From: Klebsiella spallanzanii
Lineage (GTDB): Bacteria; Pseudomonadota; Gammaproteobacteria; Enterobacterales; Enterobacteriaceae
Assembly (NCBI RefSeq): GCF_902158555.1
Contig: NZ_CABGGS010000044.1
Location: 310,001 to 374,000, forward strand
Length of the DNA: 64,000 bases
Reading direction: 5' to 3'
Shown here: one piece after another, positions 45,834 through 55,136 of the stretch
Position numbering within the stretch: position 1 is the first letter of the stretch
Layout of the letters: every line of letters begins with the position of its first letter
Notes under the pieces: generated by a model
What the model saw: only the letters and a program-made list of their open reading frames with translations
The model's database searches: none
Told to the model about the DNA's origin: nothing
Made by a program: the position numbers and the translations under genes

Positions 45834-47894
45834 ATGGTTTTTATGTACATTCCTACATTTGATAATAATTCTGATTCATTGCGTAAATCCTTGAGCGTTG
45901 TATCTGTGCGGTATTTTCCACAGTCGAATGTGAATATTGAACATTCCGATTTACGTTACGACGCGCTGATGGCAGGAGACACGTCCGGTTTTGAAGATAA
46001 AAATGAATCGTACATATTAATTCGTGAAAGGGATGGTGATTGTATGGCGATTAATATTATATGCCTGCACATCGAATCATTGCGTATTACCATCCAGACG
46101 GAACGCGCGCTGCTAAGTGAAGAAAATGTCAGAGTATTCCTCAGTGAAGTAAAGATATTACTTTTAACTGAGGTAATTAATTACCAAAATACGATGTTCA
46201 CGAAGATTAGCGACAATACCTGGCATCTCGCCTCCGGGCTTTCGCATGAGGTTGTTACGCAGCATGTTATTGACGGTGCGCTGAAGACTATTGCATATAG
46301 CGATGCGGCAATCTTTCGTATTTATGATGATAAAAGCGACCGACTGGTTCCGGTTGCCATGACTGGGTTTAAAAATAATTATTATGATTATATTGTAGGT
46401 CTGCATGAATCGATATCCGGTAAAGTATTTAAATCAATGCAGACGGCGGTCTTAAACTCACGGGAAGAAATCAACCGCAGCTTTACGGCAAGCTCTTCCT
46501 TGCGTGATGAAATACTCAAAGATAACCCGCTGGCAACTTCGCTTATTTGTGTGCCGGTATACGATTAGTCGGCATGCTATGGCACATTGACTATGCTTTC
46601 ATTTAGTCGACAGTTTGTATTTAACTCTTTAGCAAAATCGCTACTCGAAACCTATTCATCGCAGGTGGCGCTGGCCTGGCGCAATGCGCGTCTCTATGAT
46701 GAACGCACGGAAAGTCTGCGGGTCGTTGAGGACCTACGCAATCAGCTGCAGGCGCAAAACACGTTGCTGAACGCGAGCGTGGACTTTTATAATTTGATGG
46801 TCTCATTATCTATTAAATACAATAGATTAGGTGATTTTATCGCGGCGATCGCTTCACATCTCTCTTTGGATCTCAACTACCTGGATGTACTGGGAAACCA
46901 GAGTTTAAGTGAATCGCTTAGTGCATTGACGTGGAGTCACTTGCGTGCCTCCGCCAGTGAAAAAAAAGTGTCGACAATCATTGTGGGCGATAAAAACTAT
47001 TGCCTGCTTCCTCTTGAAAATGAGGGGCGCTTGCTCGCCTTTTTTATCATGAGAAACCAGGACTTAAATGAACATGTATCATCGATTATCTCCAGGCTAA
47101 AAGAGTTTGTGATAATGGAGATCGTCAAGCAGGCGGGTTCTGTTGCGCTGGAGAATAAAAAGAATCTGGATCTTATCGCTGAGATTATGATGAATGGATT
47201 GACGGCAGAAAGTGAAATATCATTTGCCCGCAGGGGCATCGTTCTGCATAAATCAGTACTGTGCATTAAGCTAACAACACCGCAAGCGACCAGCGATGAA
47301 ATACACTATTTGTCGATAATCAACGTTCTCACCAGAGATTTCGCATTGAAAAATGTTTTTCATTATTTTGATGCTGACATGATAACGTTAATTATATTTG
47401 ATATGAATGAACAAAAGCTTTTCGCTCTTGAGGAAAAAGTCATTGCGCGCTATCAGCAGGACAAGGTTTATAAAGTGGGGATGAGTTCAGTTCTGCGACG
47501 CCAGGAGGTTATCACCAGCATTAAACAAGCGAATACTGCGCTTGATGTTCTTAAAACCAGAAATAAAAATGGCGTAATGAGTTTTCGTCATTCAGGCATT
47601 GACCGTTTGTTTATAAAACATACCCCTGAGGAACTAAAAGATTTTATCCTGGATCTGTTTTCACCGGTGCTGGAAGAGAATAACAAACCCGGTATATTGT
47701 TGGTGACGATTATCTGTTTTTTAAAAAACAGGCAGTCCGCAGTGAATACTGCAGAGGAGATGGGCATTCACGTAAATACGCTGTATCAACGAATTAAGAA
47801 GTTCGAAACGCTAACCAGTTTAAGCCTCAATAATGCAGACGAATTTATTATGATAGCCCTGACGTGCCATATGAGTCGGTTTTATCTTAGTTAA
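45834..47894 (+). pseudogene. GAF/PucR-type transcriptional regulator interrupted by one amber codon
   Basis: A single frame of 687 codons, broken only by TAG at codon 245 (46566-46568). Before it: an N-terminal domain and a GAF domain (KTIAYSDAAIFRIYDD, LHESISGKVFKSMQTAV, SLICVPVYD). After it the same GAF domain simply continues (ACYGTLTML, VALAWRNARLYDERTESL). The rest is a central helical region and a C-terminal PucR/CdaR-type helix-turn-helix (NTAEEMGIHVNTLYQRIKKFE). No other damage is visible, so this is a recent nonsense mutation or rare readthrough. It is divergent from the MFS/abgB-like/porin genes and probably was their activator. Confidence 0.85.
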
Positions 47895-47975
47895 ATGGTA
47901 TCCGGTAGCTGATTGTAATGCATCCTGTCGTTGAACGAGCACGCAATGAAAAACAATCGGCTGACCGGCGTTAAG

Positions 47976-49421
47976 CTATTTTTTCTGCGAGACGTTGATA
48001 CCCGCATTCGGCGCAAGCCGCGTCATGTCATACACTCCGAGCGCAGTGATAATCGCGATGACGACAAATCCCAGGCGGAACCCCATTCCAGGGACGGTGG
48101 CGTAACCAAGATCCTCACTGAGGATGCTGCCCATGCGAATACTTAGCGCGCCCATTGTTACTCCCAGTCCGCTGGCGAGCTGAAGTGAAGTACTGAACAG
48201 CGTATTGGCTGAGCTCATCTCCTGTGACGGAACTTCAGCGAAGGCCAGTGAGCTGATACCGGTGAACTGCATGGAACGGCTTAATCCGCCGAGGAACAAC
48301 AGCACCAGCGTTATCAGATGCGGCGAGTCAGGCGTTAGCAGTGCGCAGAGTAGCAGCGTCAATACGCAGGCAACACCGTTACCGATAAGCAGCTTACGGA
48401 AGCCAAAATAGCGAATTAGCGGCGTTGTCGCAGGTTTCATCGCCAGGTTGCCTGCAAAAACGGCCAGTACCATCGAGCCGGCTTCAAACGCGTTCATTCC
48501 GAAACCAACCTGAAACATCAGAGGCAGCATAAAGGGGGCTGAGCTAATCGTCGCACGAAGGATAAATCCTCCGCGCATGCTGATGCGAAATGAGGGGACC
48601 GAGAGCGATGACAGGCCAATCAGCGGCGTTTTACTGGTCAAAAGATGACGAATACTCCAGACCAGGGTAGCGAGGCCAACGGTAATGGTGACTGCTGCCC
48701 CGGTCAGGCTAGCGTTTTGTTGGCTGAGCATTTCCAGCCCGGCAACCAGGCACAGCATCGTTACGCCAGTGGCGACAAACCCTGTGAAATCAAACGGTCT
48801 GCGTTCGTTAGCCGATTGGTTTGGCATCATCCGCAATGATAATACAATGGCGATCAGCCCCAGGGGGACGTTGAGAAAGAAGATCCAGTGCCAGCTGGCG
48901 TAGGTGGTAATGAATCCACCAAGCGGCGGCCCAATGATGGGGGCCACCAGCGCGGGCCAGGTTAGCGTGGCAATGGCCTTAATAAGCTGATCTTTCGGGG
49001 TGGTGCGCAGAACGACCAGGCGTCCTACGGGAACCATCATCGCGCCGCCGATCCCCTGAAGGATACGCATCAGAACGAACTCAGTAACGTTATGGGTCAG
49101 ACCGCATAGCAGAGAGGAAAGCGTAAAAATGCACAGTGCCAGAGTAAAGACGTTTCGTGCGCCAAAACGCTCCGCAACCCAGCCGTTGGCCGGGATCAGC
49201 ACCGCCAGAGTTAATAGATAGGCGCTGATGCCAATATTAAGGTCTATCGCCGTGACGCTAAACGCCTTTGCCATATCCGGCAGAGCCGTCGCAATCACCG
49301 TTCCATCAAGAAACTCCATAAAAAATGCGCTGGCAACCAGCAGCGCTAGCCCCGAAATTCTCCCTGAACCAGAGCGTTCCTGCCGGGGCATTTCGTCCCG
49401 TGATGAATCTGTTAAAGCCAT
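47976..49421 (-). CDS. MFS drug-efflux type transporter (DHA2/EmrB-like)
   Basis: 481 residues with 12-14 helices. The start region FFMEFLDGTVIATALPDMAKAF, motif A GWVAERFGARNVF and motif C (PALVAPIIGPPLGG) identify the DHA2 branch; HsrA/YieO is similar in plan. It probably exports toxic compounds by proton antiport, but the substrate is unknown and no EmrA-like partner is nearby. GAGG lies seven bases before the ATG. Convergent with the interrupted regulator. Confidence 0.88.
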   Translation of the reverse strand: MALTDSSRDEMPRQERSGSGRISGLALLVASAFFMEFLDGTVIATALPDMAKAFSVTAIDLNIGISAYLLTLAVLIPANGWVAERFGARNVFTLALCIFTLSSLLCGLTHNVTEFVLMRILQGIGGAMMVPVGRLVVLRTTPKDQLIKAIATLTWPALVAPIIGPPLGGFITTYASWHWIFFLNVPLGLIAIVLSLRMMPNQSANERRPFDFTGFVATGVTMLCLVAGLEMLSQQNASLTGAAVTITVGLATLVWSIRHLLTSKTPLIGLSSLSVPSFRISMRGGFILRATISSAPFMLPLMFQVGFGMNAFEAGSMVLAVFAGNLAMKPATTPLIRYFGFRKLLIGNGVACVLTLLLCALLTPDSPHLITLVLLFLGGLSRSMQFTGISSLAFAEVPSQEMSSANTLFSTSLQLASGLGVTMGALSIRMGSILSEDLGYATVPGMGFRLGFVVIAIITALGVYDMTRLAPNAGINVSQKK

Positions 49422-49818
49422 ATACCGTCCTCAGCGATGCGCTACGACGTGGTAAAGGTGTGACAAGATGGAAAGTTGTTATACCAAATAAATAAATTGG
49501 CTGAGAACTCATTTTTAATCCCTGTTATATAAATATTGATATTTGGCAATGAATGTACGCGTTTTTATCGATATCCATCCGTTACCATCACTATGGTAAA
49601 TTATATGAATATTGATACCGCTTCAGTGCGGAAGATGATTTTTGCCAGGGATGGCCGTGATATGCGTATTTGTTTGGTCAACGTCAATAAAAAAGCCTGC
49701 TCGCGAGCAGGCTTTTTACAGGGATGACATGGATACAGTAAGCATTTTGACCGATGATGAATCATTGGGGTTGGCTACGACACTCAATTCCTGTTCGTAT
49801 CAAATGCATTCTGCACAC
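49422..49818. other. 397-base gap between the DHA2 pump and the EIIA gene
   Basis: A+T-rich DNA. It should hold the pump's promoter on the minus strand. A 63-codon open frame at 49536-49727 shows no recognisable motif or ribosome site and runs through a terminator, so I do not call it. The terminator at 49692-49716 is listed separately. Confidence 0.5.
49692..49716. terminator. Bidirectional terminator downstream of the EIIA gene
   Basis: AAAGCCTGCTC and GAGCAGGCTTT form a perfect stem with a 2-base centre (so the effective loop is slightly larger), flanked by A and T runs. It can end the EIIA transcript, about 100 bases after its stop. Confidence 0.85.
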
Positions 49819-50250
49819 TCAGTTTTGTTGCAGGATCCTCAGGAAATCCTGCTTGTTGGAGATTAATGACAGCGCCTTGGCGATGATTTCATCACTAAAA
49901 ATGGAAGCGACCTCTCTTAGCACATCAATATGCTCACTTTCTTTGGCAATAACGCCAATGGCAATGAACATGACGTTACTTCTGTCCCAGATGACGCCAT
50001 CAGGGAACTGATAAATTTCGACCCCGGTTTTAACAATGATATTGGTTGCTGATTTAGGCAGGTGCGGCAACGTAATGCCATTGCCTAAAAAGGTGGAGAC
50101 CTGGCGCTCTCTTTCAGCAAGAAAAGTCACGCAATCTTCACTGACATAGCCTTTTGATTTAAATTCAGCGCCAATCATTGCCAGAACTTCGGATTTGCTT
50201 TTTGCCCGACACGACAGATGTAGATTATCTTGCGTAATATTATCGATCAT
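49819..50250 (-). CDS. Orphan PTS EIIA, fructose/mannitol type
   Basis: 143 residues, a single EIIA domain of the fructose/mannitol class. The phosphorylated histidine is His63 in FLGNGITLPHL; most homologues have Gly after this His, here Leu. No EIIB, EIIC or HPr is encoded nearby. Its ATG overlaps the stop of the sugar MFS gene by four bases, so the two are translated together. Such an EIIA could regulate the porter according to its phosphorylation state, but that is inference. Confidence 0.87.
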   Translation of the reverse strand: MIDNITQDNLHLSCRAKSKSEVLAMIGAEFKSKGYVSEDCVTFLAERERQVSTFLGNGITLPHLPKSATNIIVKTGVEIYQFPDGVIWDRSNVMFIAIGVIAKESEHIDVLREVASIFSDEIIAKALSLISNKQDFLRILQQN

Positions 50251-51686
50251 AATCCGCTTTCCTTTGTAGCAGCATTGAATCGTGCTGTAGATTTATTTGC
50301 TGATAACTCTTCTTCCAGTTGCTCCAGAGATTTATTTGATGTTTCAGGCAGGGCCGTTACCACAAAGATAATAGCCAGATAGTTAATCGCGGCAAAAATA
50401 AGGAATACCGGGCCTAACCCGAGTTTGGCCTGTAACAATGGGAACAGATAGCTGACGATGGCATTCATTACCCACATGAAAAATACCGCTATACCCATCG
50501 ACAATCCACGGAATTTCAGCGGGAAGAGTTCAGCCAGTACGACCCAGGTAATAAAGCCCATGGTTCCTTGCATAACCCCAACGAACATTGCACCGAGTAA
50601 CCAGATTGCCGTTGCTTTGATATCGCCGACAAGCGTGTAGTCAACGCCAGCAATAATAAGGTGCAGGGTTGCCATGATGGCGAAACCATAAATAATGATG
50701 GTTTTACGTTTAAAACGATCCACGAGGAACATGACGCCAATTAACATTCCCCCTACGGAGAATACGCCATTAAGTACGTTGCAGATTAATGAGGTTCTTT
50801 CCGAGAATCCGGCAGTGCTGAGGATCTCGGTGCCATAGTACATGATGACGTTGACCCCGGTCGTTTGCTGCAGTGCTGCCCAAATTACGCCGACCAGCAG
50901 GAGTTTGAAAATCCATGGCGTCTGGATGATGGTCATAAACGCGTTCTGCGAATTCAGCTTTTTGTCCGCTTCTGCCTTAATTAAGGTGGTGATATCGTTG
51001 AATTCTTTAGTTGCACGCTCGAGCGGGCGGATCTGTTTTAATATTTCCAGCGCTTCCTCATGGCGGTTTTTACTGATCAGCCAGCGCGGGCTTTCCGGAG
51101 AACGCAGCATGCCGATAAAAAGACAGATGGCGGGAATCGTCTGGACCATCAGCATATATCGCCAGACGTCGGGGAGATGGCCCCAGACAATGCCAATAAT
51201 GGCGTTTATGGCAAAGGCGGCTAATTGTCCGATAACAATTGCGACTTCGTTTAAGCCGGTTAGCTTTCCTCGCATTTCCGTTGGCGCAACTTCGGAGATA
51301 AACGTGGGCGCGGTGACCGAGGCACCACCAACCGCATAACCCAGGATGAAACGTGAAATAAGGAGTACGGTGATATCTGGCGCAAGAGCGGACATTAATG
51401 CGCCGATGAAAAAGATGAATGATAAAAAGAGAAGGTACTTTCTTCGGCCAAAGAAGTCTGCGAATTTCCCTCCAAAAACACTACCTAAGGCAGCGCCAAT
51501 CAACAATACGCTCATTACCAGACCTTCTGTCGTCGGGGTCAAAGCCATGTATTGTTTCAGGGAGGAAAATGCGCCATTAATAACGCCGGTGTCATAACCG
51601 AATAGCAGGCCACCAAATGTCGCAACTAAGGTTATTTGGTGTAGTCGCTTTCTCTGCTGTAGGTTCAGATTCATGATAAGAGACAT
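50247..51686 (-). CDS. MFS sugar porter (GalP/XylE/inositol-transporter type)
   Basis: 479 residues with 12 helices and the sugar-porter signatures GGLLFGYDTGVINGA, DFFGRRKYLL, RFILGYAVGGASVTAP with PTEMRGKLTGLNEV, PESPRWL, QQTTGVNVIMYYG and LPETSNKSLEQLEEEL. It should import a hexose, pentose or inositol with protons. The ATG at 51686 (MSLIMNLN) has AAGG seven bases upstream; the frame to 51734 adds 16 residues without support. Co-transcribed with the EIIA gene. Confidence 0.9.
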   Translation of the reverse strand: MSLIMNLNLQQRKRLHQITLVATFGGLLFGYDTGVINGAFSSLKQYMALTPTTEGLVMSVLLIGAALGSVFGGKFADFFGRRKYLLFLSFIFFIGALMSALAPDITVLLISRFILGYAVGGASVTAPTFISEVAPTEMRGKLTGLNEVAIVIGQLAAFAINAIIGIVWGHLPDVWRYMLMVQTIPAICLFIGMLRSPESPRWLISKNRHEEALEILKQIRPLERATKEFNDITTLIKAEADKKLNSQNAFMTIIQTPWIFKLLLVGVIWAALQQTTGVNVIMYYGTEILSTAGFSERTSLICNVLNGVFSVGGMLIGVMFLVDRFKRKTIIIYGFAIMATLHLIIAGVDYTLVGDIKATAIWLLGAMFVGVMQGTMGFITWVVLAELFPLKFRGLSMGIAVFFMWVMNAIVSYLFPLLQAKLGLGPVFLIFAAINYLAIIFVVTALPETSNKSLEQLEEELSANKSTARFNAATKESGL

Positions 51687-52552
51687 TTTTATACCTTTTG
51701 TTTTGATTAACGGCACGAGATAAAAATACGTCATTCCATTCCAGCCACGGTCTGTCTTTTAGCTTTTTGGCGCATGACTGACAGGAAATGAGTTTTTGTT
51801 CTTAGTGCTACTATCCAGCGCTTGTTGCCATGCGCGGAATAAAACCGATCAAAGAGGTTTCTTCTTGATTAATGATGAATCAGCGGTATATGCGGGAGTT
51901 TTTCCTCCGGGGTTGTTGACGTTCAGGATGTCCCCGGCAGCGCTTTTGTGTGAATGAATGGTATGGCAATAGCTAACATAAACGGAACGAATAAATCCTG
52001 CTCTCACTTCCTTCATTGCATCCTCCGGGGGGTTAGGATTTCTGCTGCACCTTTAGGGTGGGCAGAGTGCGTTTAGTGAGAGATTATTATTACCGTTAAT
52101 TGTGAAACAAACATGCAAATAGATCACATTTTGAAAGTTTTATTTCGGTTGTGAAATGTGGGTGAAGTGTAGCGTCGATGTGTATGTACTGGCTTTTTTT
52201 ATAATCAATTGATATATAAGATAATTAATTTGATTTTGAGTGGGGGCGTAAAGCGTTGGTATTGAGATTGAATGTTAAAATTATGATAAGTATCACATTT
52301 GTTAATCAGGGTTGTGATGGAATTTAAATTTCATTATTTAGAGAATTTTAATTTTTATTCGAAATTTTAAAGGTGAGGGCCAATGGCATGACAAGGGAAA
52401 TCGTTAGCTGTACAGCGCCGTCAGTGAGCGCTTTGCCATTAGTCTATTGATGAAAACGATGAATACTGCGAATGAATAGAATCGGCAAAATTGCGCGATG
52501 GAGAAAGCATGGTGGGTTGACCAACCCCCTTCAGGAAAGGTGAGAAGATATA
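51687..52552. other. Long A+T-rich intergenic region upstream of the sugar porter
   Basis: About 870 bases with no credible gene. The first part (to about 52080) has a CCGGGG/CCCCGG dyad at 51907-51937. The second (about 52080-52400) is strikingly A+T rich, including a run with many TTTTAT and AATTTA words, as in H-NS-bound DNA. A CRP-like site is listed separately. It may hold a distant promoter or a small RNA; I cannot show either. Confidence 0.5.
52279..52300 (-). promoter_or_regulatory. Possible CRP site
   Basis: TATGA-TAAGTA-TCACA matches the CRP consensus halves at 9 of 10 positions with correct 6-base spacing, and has ATTT flanking on the right. It lies about 600 bases upstream of the sugar porter start, far for a direct effect unless the leader is long. 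Confidence 0.45.
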
Positions 52553-52580
52553 AAAAATCCACGCCAGTGCGTGGATTTTT
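52553..52580 (-). terminator. Rho-independent terminator of ychF
   Basis: AAAAATCCACGC and GCGTGGATTTTT pair perfectly around CAGT; a T run forms on either strand. It lies 15 bases after the ychF stop. Confidence 0.92.
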
Positions 52581-52595
52581 CAGTGATAACGAAGA

Positions 52596-53690
52596 TTAGA
52601 CGTTGAACAGGAAGTTCATAATATCGCCATCTTTCACGATATAGTCCTTACCTTCAGCGCGCATTTTCCCGGCTTCTTTAGCACCCTGTTCGCCTTTATA
52701 GGTAATAAAGTCTTCAAAAGCGATAGTCTGGGCGCGGATAAAGCCTTTCTCGAAGTCGGTGTGGATTTTACCAGCGGCCTGCGGAGCCGTTGCGCCCACA
52801 GGGATGGTCCAGGCGCGGACTTCTTTTACGCCTGCGGTGAAGTAGGTCTGCAGATTCAGCAGTTCGTAACCGGCGCGAATAACGCGGTTCAGACCTGGCT
52901 CTTCCAGACCCAGCTCGGCCATAAACTCATCGCGGTCTGCGTCGTCCAGCTCGGCGATATCTGATTCAACGGCAGCGCAAACGGCAACCACGACAGAACC
53001 CTCGGCTGCTGCAATTTCACGGACTTTATCGAGGTATGGGTTGTTCTCAAAGCCGTCTTCGTTGACGTTAGCGATATACATGGTTGGCTTCAGAGTCAGG
53101 AAGCTCAGGTATTTAATCGCCGCTTTATCTTCTTCAGTCAGGTTTTTCAGCGCACGCAGCATACCGGCATTTTCCAGCTGCGGCAGACATTTTTCCAGCG
53201 CGGCCAGTTCAGCTTTAGCGTCTTTATCGCCGCCTTTGGCTTTCTTCTGTACGCGGTGAATAGCACGCTCGCAGGTATCCAGATCGGACAGCGCCAGCTC
53301 GGTGTTGATAACTTCGATGTCGTCAGCTGGATCGACTTTATTATTGACGTGGATAATGTTGTCGTTTTCAAAGCAGCGTACCACGTGGCCGATAGCTTCG
53401 GTTTCGCGGATGTTGGTCAGAAACTGGTTGCCCAGACCTTCACCTTTGGACGCGCCTTTCACCAGTCCTGCGATATCAACAAATTCCATCGTCGTTGGCA
53501 GGATGCGCTGTGGTTTGACGATTTCAGCCAGTTTGTCCAGACGCGGATCGGGCATCGGCACGACACCGGTGTTCGGCTCAATGGTACAGAAGGGGAAGTT
53601 GGCCGCTTCAATACCCGCTTTGGTGAGCGCATTGAACAGGGTGGATTTGCCGACGTTGGGCAAACCGACGATACCGCATTTGAATCCCAT
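52596..53690 (-). CDS. ychF: Redox-regulated ATPase/GTPase YchF (Obg family)
   Basis: Universally conserved Obg-type NTPase that binds ribosomes and prefers ATP. The P-loop [14 protein letters not shown] is at residues 8-21, with switch segments [11 protein letters not shown] and [18 protein letters not shown], an inserted helical domain (about 130-200) and the C-terminal TGS domain. 364 residues, full length. It follows pth on the same strand, the usual arrangement. Confidence 0.97.
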   Translation of the reverse strand: MGFKCGIVGLPNVGKSTLFNALTKAGIEAANFPFCTIEPNTGVVPMPDPRLDKLAEIVKPQRILPTTMEFVDIAGLVKGASKGEGLGNQFLTNIRETEAIGHVVRCFENDNIIHVNNKVDPADDIEVINTELALSDLDTCERAIHRVQKKAKGGDKDAKAELAALEKCLPQLENAGMLRALKNLTEEDKAAIKYLSFLTLKPTMYIANVNEDGFENNPYLDKVREIAAAEGSVVVAVCAAVESDIAELDDADRDEFMAELGLEEPGLNRVIRAGYELLNLQTYFTAGVKEVRAWTIPVGATAPQAAGKIHTDFEKGFIRAQTIAFEDFITYKGEQGAKEAGKMRAEGKDYIVKDGDIMNFLFNV

Positions 53691-53807
53691 GATTTAAATC
53701 ACCTTAATCTTTGGATAATCAACCTGTTATATTGAACAGATTGCAGAAAAGTAAATAGCTTTGCCTATTATACACGGTGCGCGGTAAAAATTCCGCACGT
53801 CGACCGC

Positions 53808-54392
53808 TTATTGCGCTTTAAAAGCGTGTAAACGGTTGGTCGCTTTGGTCAGGCCATCCTTCAGCCACACTTCGGTACAGCGTGCCGCTTCGTCAACGGC
53901 TTCATCAATCAGCTTCTGTTCACTGGCAGGTGGTTTACCTAAAACAAAACCGACAACTTTGTTTTTATCGCCCGGATGACCGATTCCCACGCGTAAGCGG
54001 TGAAAGTTCGGGTTATTACCCAGCTTGCTGATGATGTCCTTGAGGCCATTGTGGCCACCGTGGCCGCCGCCAAGTTTAAACTTAGCCACGCCGGGGGGGA
54101 GATCGAGTTCATCGTGGGCGACCAGGATCTCATCCGGGTTGATGCGAAAGAAGGTCGCCATCGCCCCGACGGCTTTACCGCTAAGGTTCATAAAGGTCGT
54201 AGGCACCAGCAGGCGGACATCTTCGCCGGCAAGGTTAATTCGCGAGGTGTAGCCGAAAAACTTACTCTCTTCACGCAGGGGCGCACGGTGGCGCTCTGCC
54301 AGTAAATCCACATACCAGGCACCGGCGTTGTGTCGGGTCGCTGCATACTCAGCGCCGGGATTCGCCAGGCCGACAATCAATTTTATGCTCAC
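53808..54392 (-). CDS. pth: Peptidyl-tRNA hydrolase
   Basis: Releases tRNA from prematurely dropped peptidyl-tRNA. Active-site residues are visible: the His in [13 protein letters not shown] (His near 20), Asn in TFMNLSGKA and the [13 protein letters not shown] loop near residues 107-119. The GTG at 54392 gives 194 residues as in E. coli, with AGGA upstream; the longer frame to 54455 enters the divergent promoter region. Followed by ychF and divergent from ychH. Confidence 0.97.
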   Translation of the reverse strand: MSIKLIVGLANPGAEYAATRHNAGAWYVDLLAERHRAPLREESKFFGYTSRINLAGEDVRLLVPTTFMNLSGKAVGAMATFFRINPDEILVAHDELDLPPGVAKFKLGGGHGGHNGLKDIISKLGNNPNFHRLRVGIGHPGDKNKVVGFVLGKPPASEQKLIDEAVDEAARCTEVWLKDGLTKATNRLHAFKAQ

Positions 54393-54664
54393 TTTTTCAT
54401 CCTGCTTGGATCGTTCTCTGGCGCGTAGTGTACTGTCTGCGCGCGCGGTTGACAAAATTCTGCCAGCGAAGCGGGGCTGGTAACGATAATCACGTGTTTG
54501 AACAATTAGAATTTGATGTTGTTCAGTGGGTTATTTGTAAACTTTTGTTGGTCTGGTGTTCGCTTATGTGATCGCCCACGCAATCGCCATATTGTTCATT
54601 GTCTATACTAGACCTATAAGAATTGGGGATATTCCCATGCAACCCAAGGTTCCGGAGGTGACAT

Positions 54665-54940
54665 ATGAAACGCAGAAACGCTTCGTTACTCGGTAATGTG
54701 CTGATGGGGTTGGGGTTGGTCGTCATGGTTGTCGGCGTTGGTTATTCTATTTTAAACCAGCTTCCGCAGCTTGACCTGCCGCAGTTTTTCGCGCATGGCG
54801 CAATCTTGAGTATCTTTGTCGGCGCGGTACTGTGGCTGGCTGGTGCACGTATTGGCGGTCATGAACAGGTCAGCGACAGATACTGGTGGGTTCGCCACTA
54901 CGATAAACGCTGCCGCCGCGATCAGCATCGCCACAGCTGA
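54665..54940 (+). CDS. ychH: Stress-induced small membrane protein YchH
   Basis: 91 residues with two membrane helices (about 8-30 and 42-62) and a basic C-terminus, close to E. coli YchH (92 residues). Expression in E. coli is induced by stresses; the mechanism is unknown. GGAGG lies five bases before the ATG. Divergent from pth, as usual. Confidence 0.95.
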   Translation: MKRRNASLLGNVLMGLGLVVMVVGVGYSILNQLPQLDLPQFFAHGAILSIFVGAVLWLAGARIGGHEQVSDRYWWVRHYDKRCRRDQHRHS

Positions 54941-54952
54941 GTGAATTCCATT

Positions 54953-54984
54953 CCACCAGCCGTTCTGAACGGCTGGTGCGTTTT
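54953..54984 (+). terminator. Terminator of ychH
   Basis: CACCAGCCG and CGGCTGGTG pair across a short TTCTGAA interior, followed by CGTTTT. A second weaker stem (CAGTCTG/CAGACTG at 54989-55004) with TTCTCTTTTTT follows and may act as a back-up. Confidence 0.82.
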
Positions 54985-55076
54985 AAAGCAGTCTGTTCAG
55001 ACTGTTCTCTTTTTTGGTGTCTAAATATCTCCCCCTGCCTGATATGTCGTGAAAAATAAATCCGTATACTTAGCGC

Positions 55077-55098
55077 TTGACCCTGACGTAACGTCAGG
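55077..55098 (+). promoter_or_regulatory. MerR-type operator/promoter of the TipAS-like regulator gene
   Basis: A perfect 8-1-8 palindrome CCTGACGT-A-ACGTCAGG (55082-55098) begins inside a good -35 hexamer, TTGACC (55077-55082). MerR-family sites characteristically lie between -35 and -10 with a long spacer; a -10 near 55102 is weak. About 40 bases upstream of the start codon, so autoregulation is likely. Confidence 0.65.
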
Positions 55099-55136
55099 CG
55101 GCAGAGTCGCGTCACTGGTAAACGAAAGGAGCAGTC

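Noticed and set aside
46566..46568. Programmed recoding (selenocysteine or pyrrolysine) at the TAG
   Set aside because: Selenocysteine uses TGA, pyrrolysine machinery is not expected in enterobacteria, and no recoding structure was evident.
45834..47894. Two separate genes, a GAF protein and a PucR-type protein
   Set aside because: Both lie in the same frame and the GAF domain continues directly across the single TAG; one interrupted gene explains this better.
49536..49727. Small gene of 63 codons
   Set aside because: It reads through a strong terminator hairpin, has no ribosome site and no recognisable motif.
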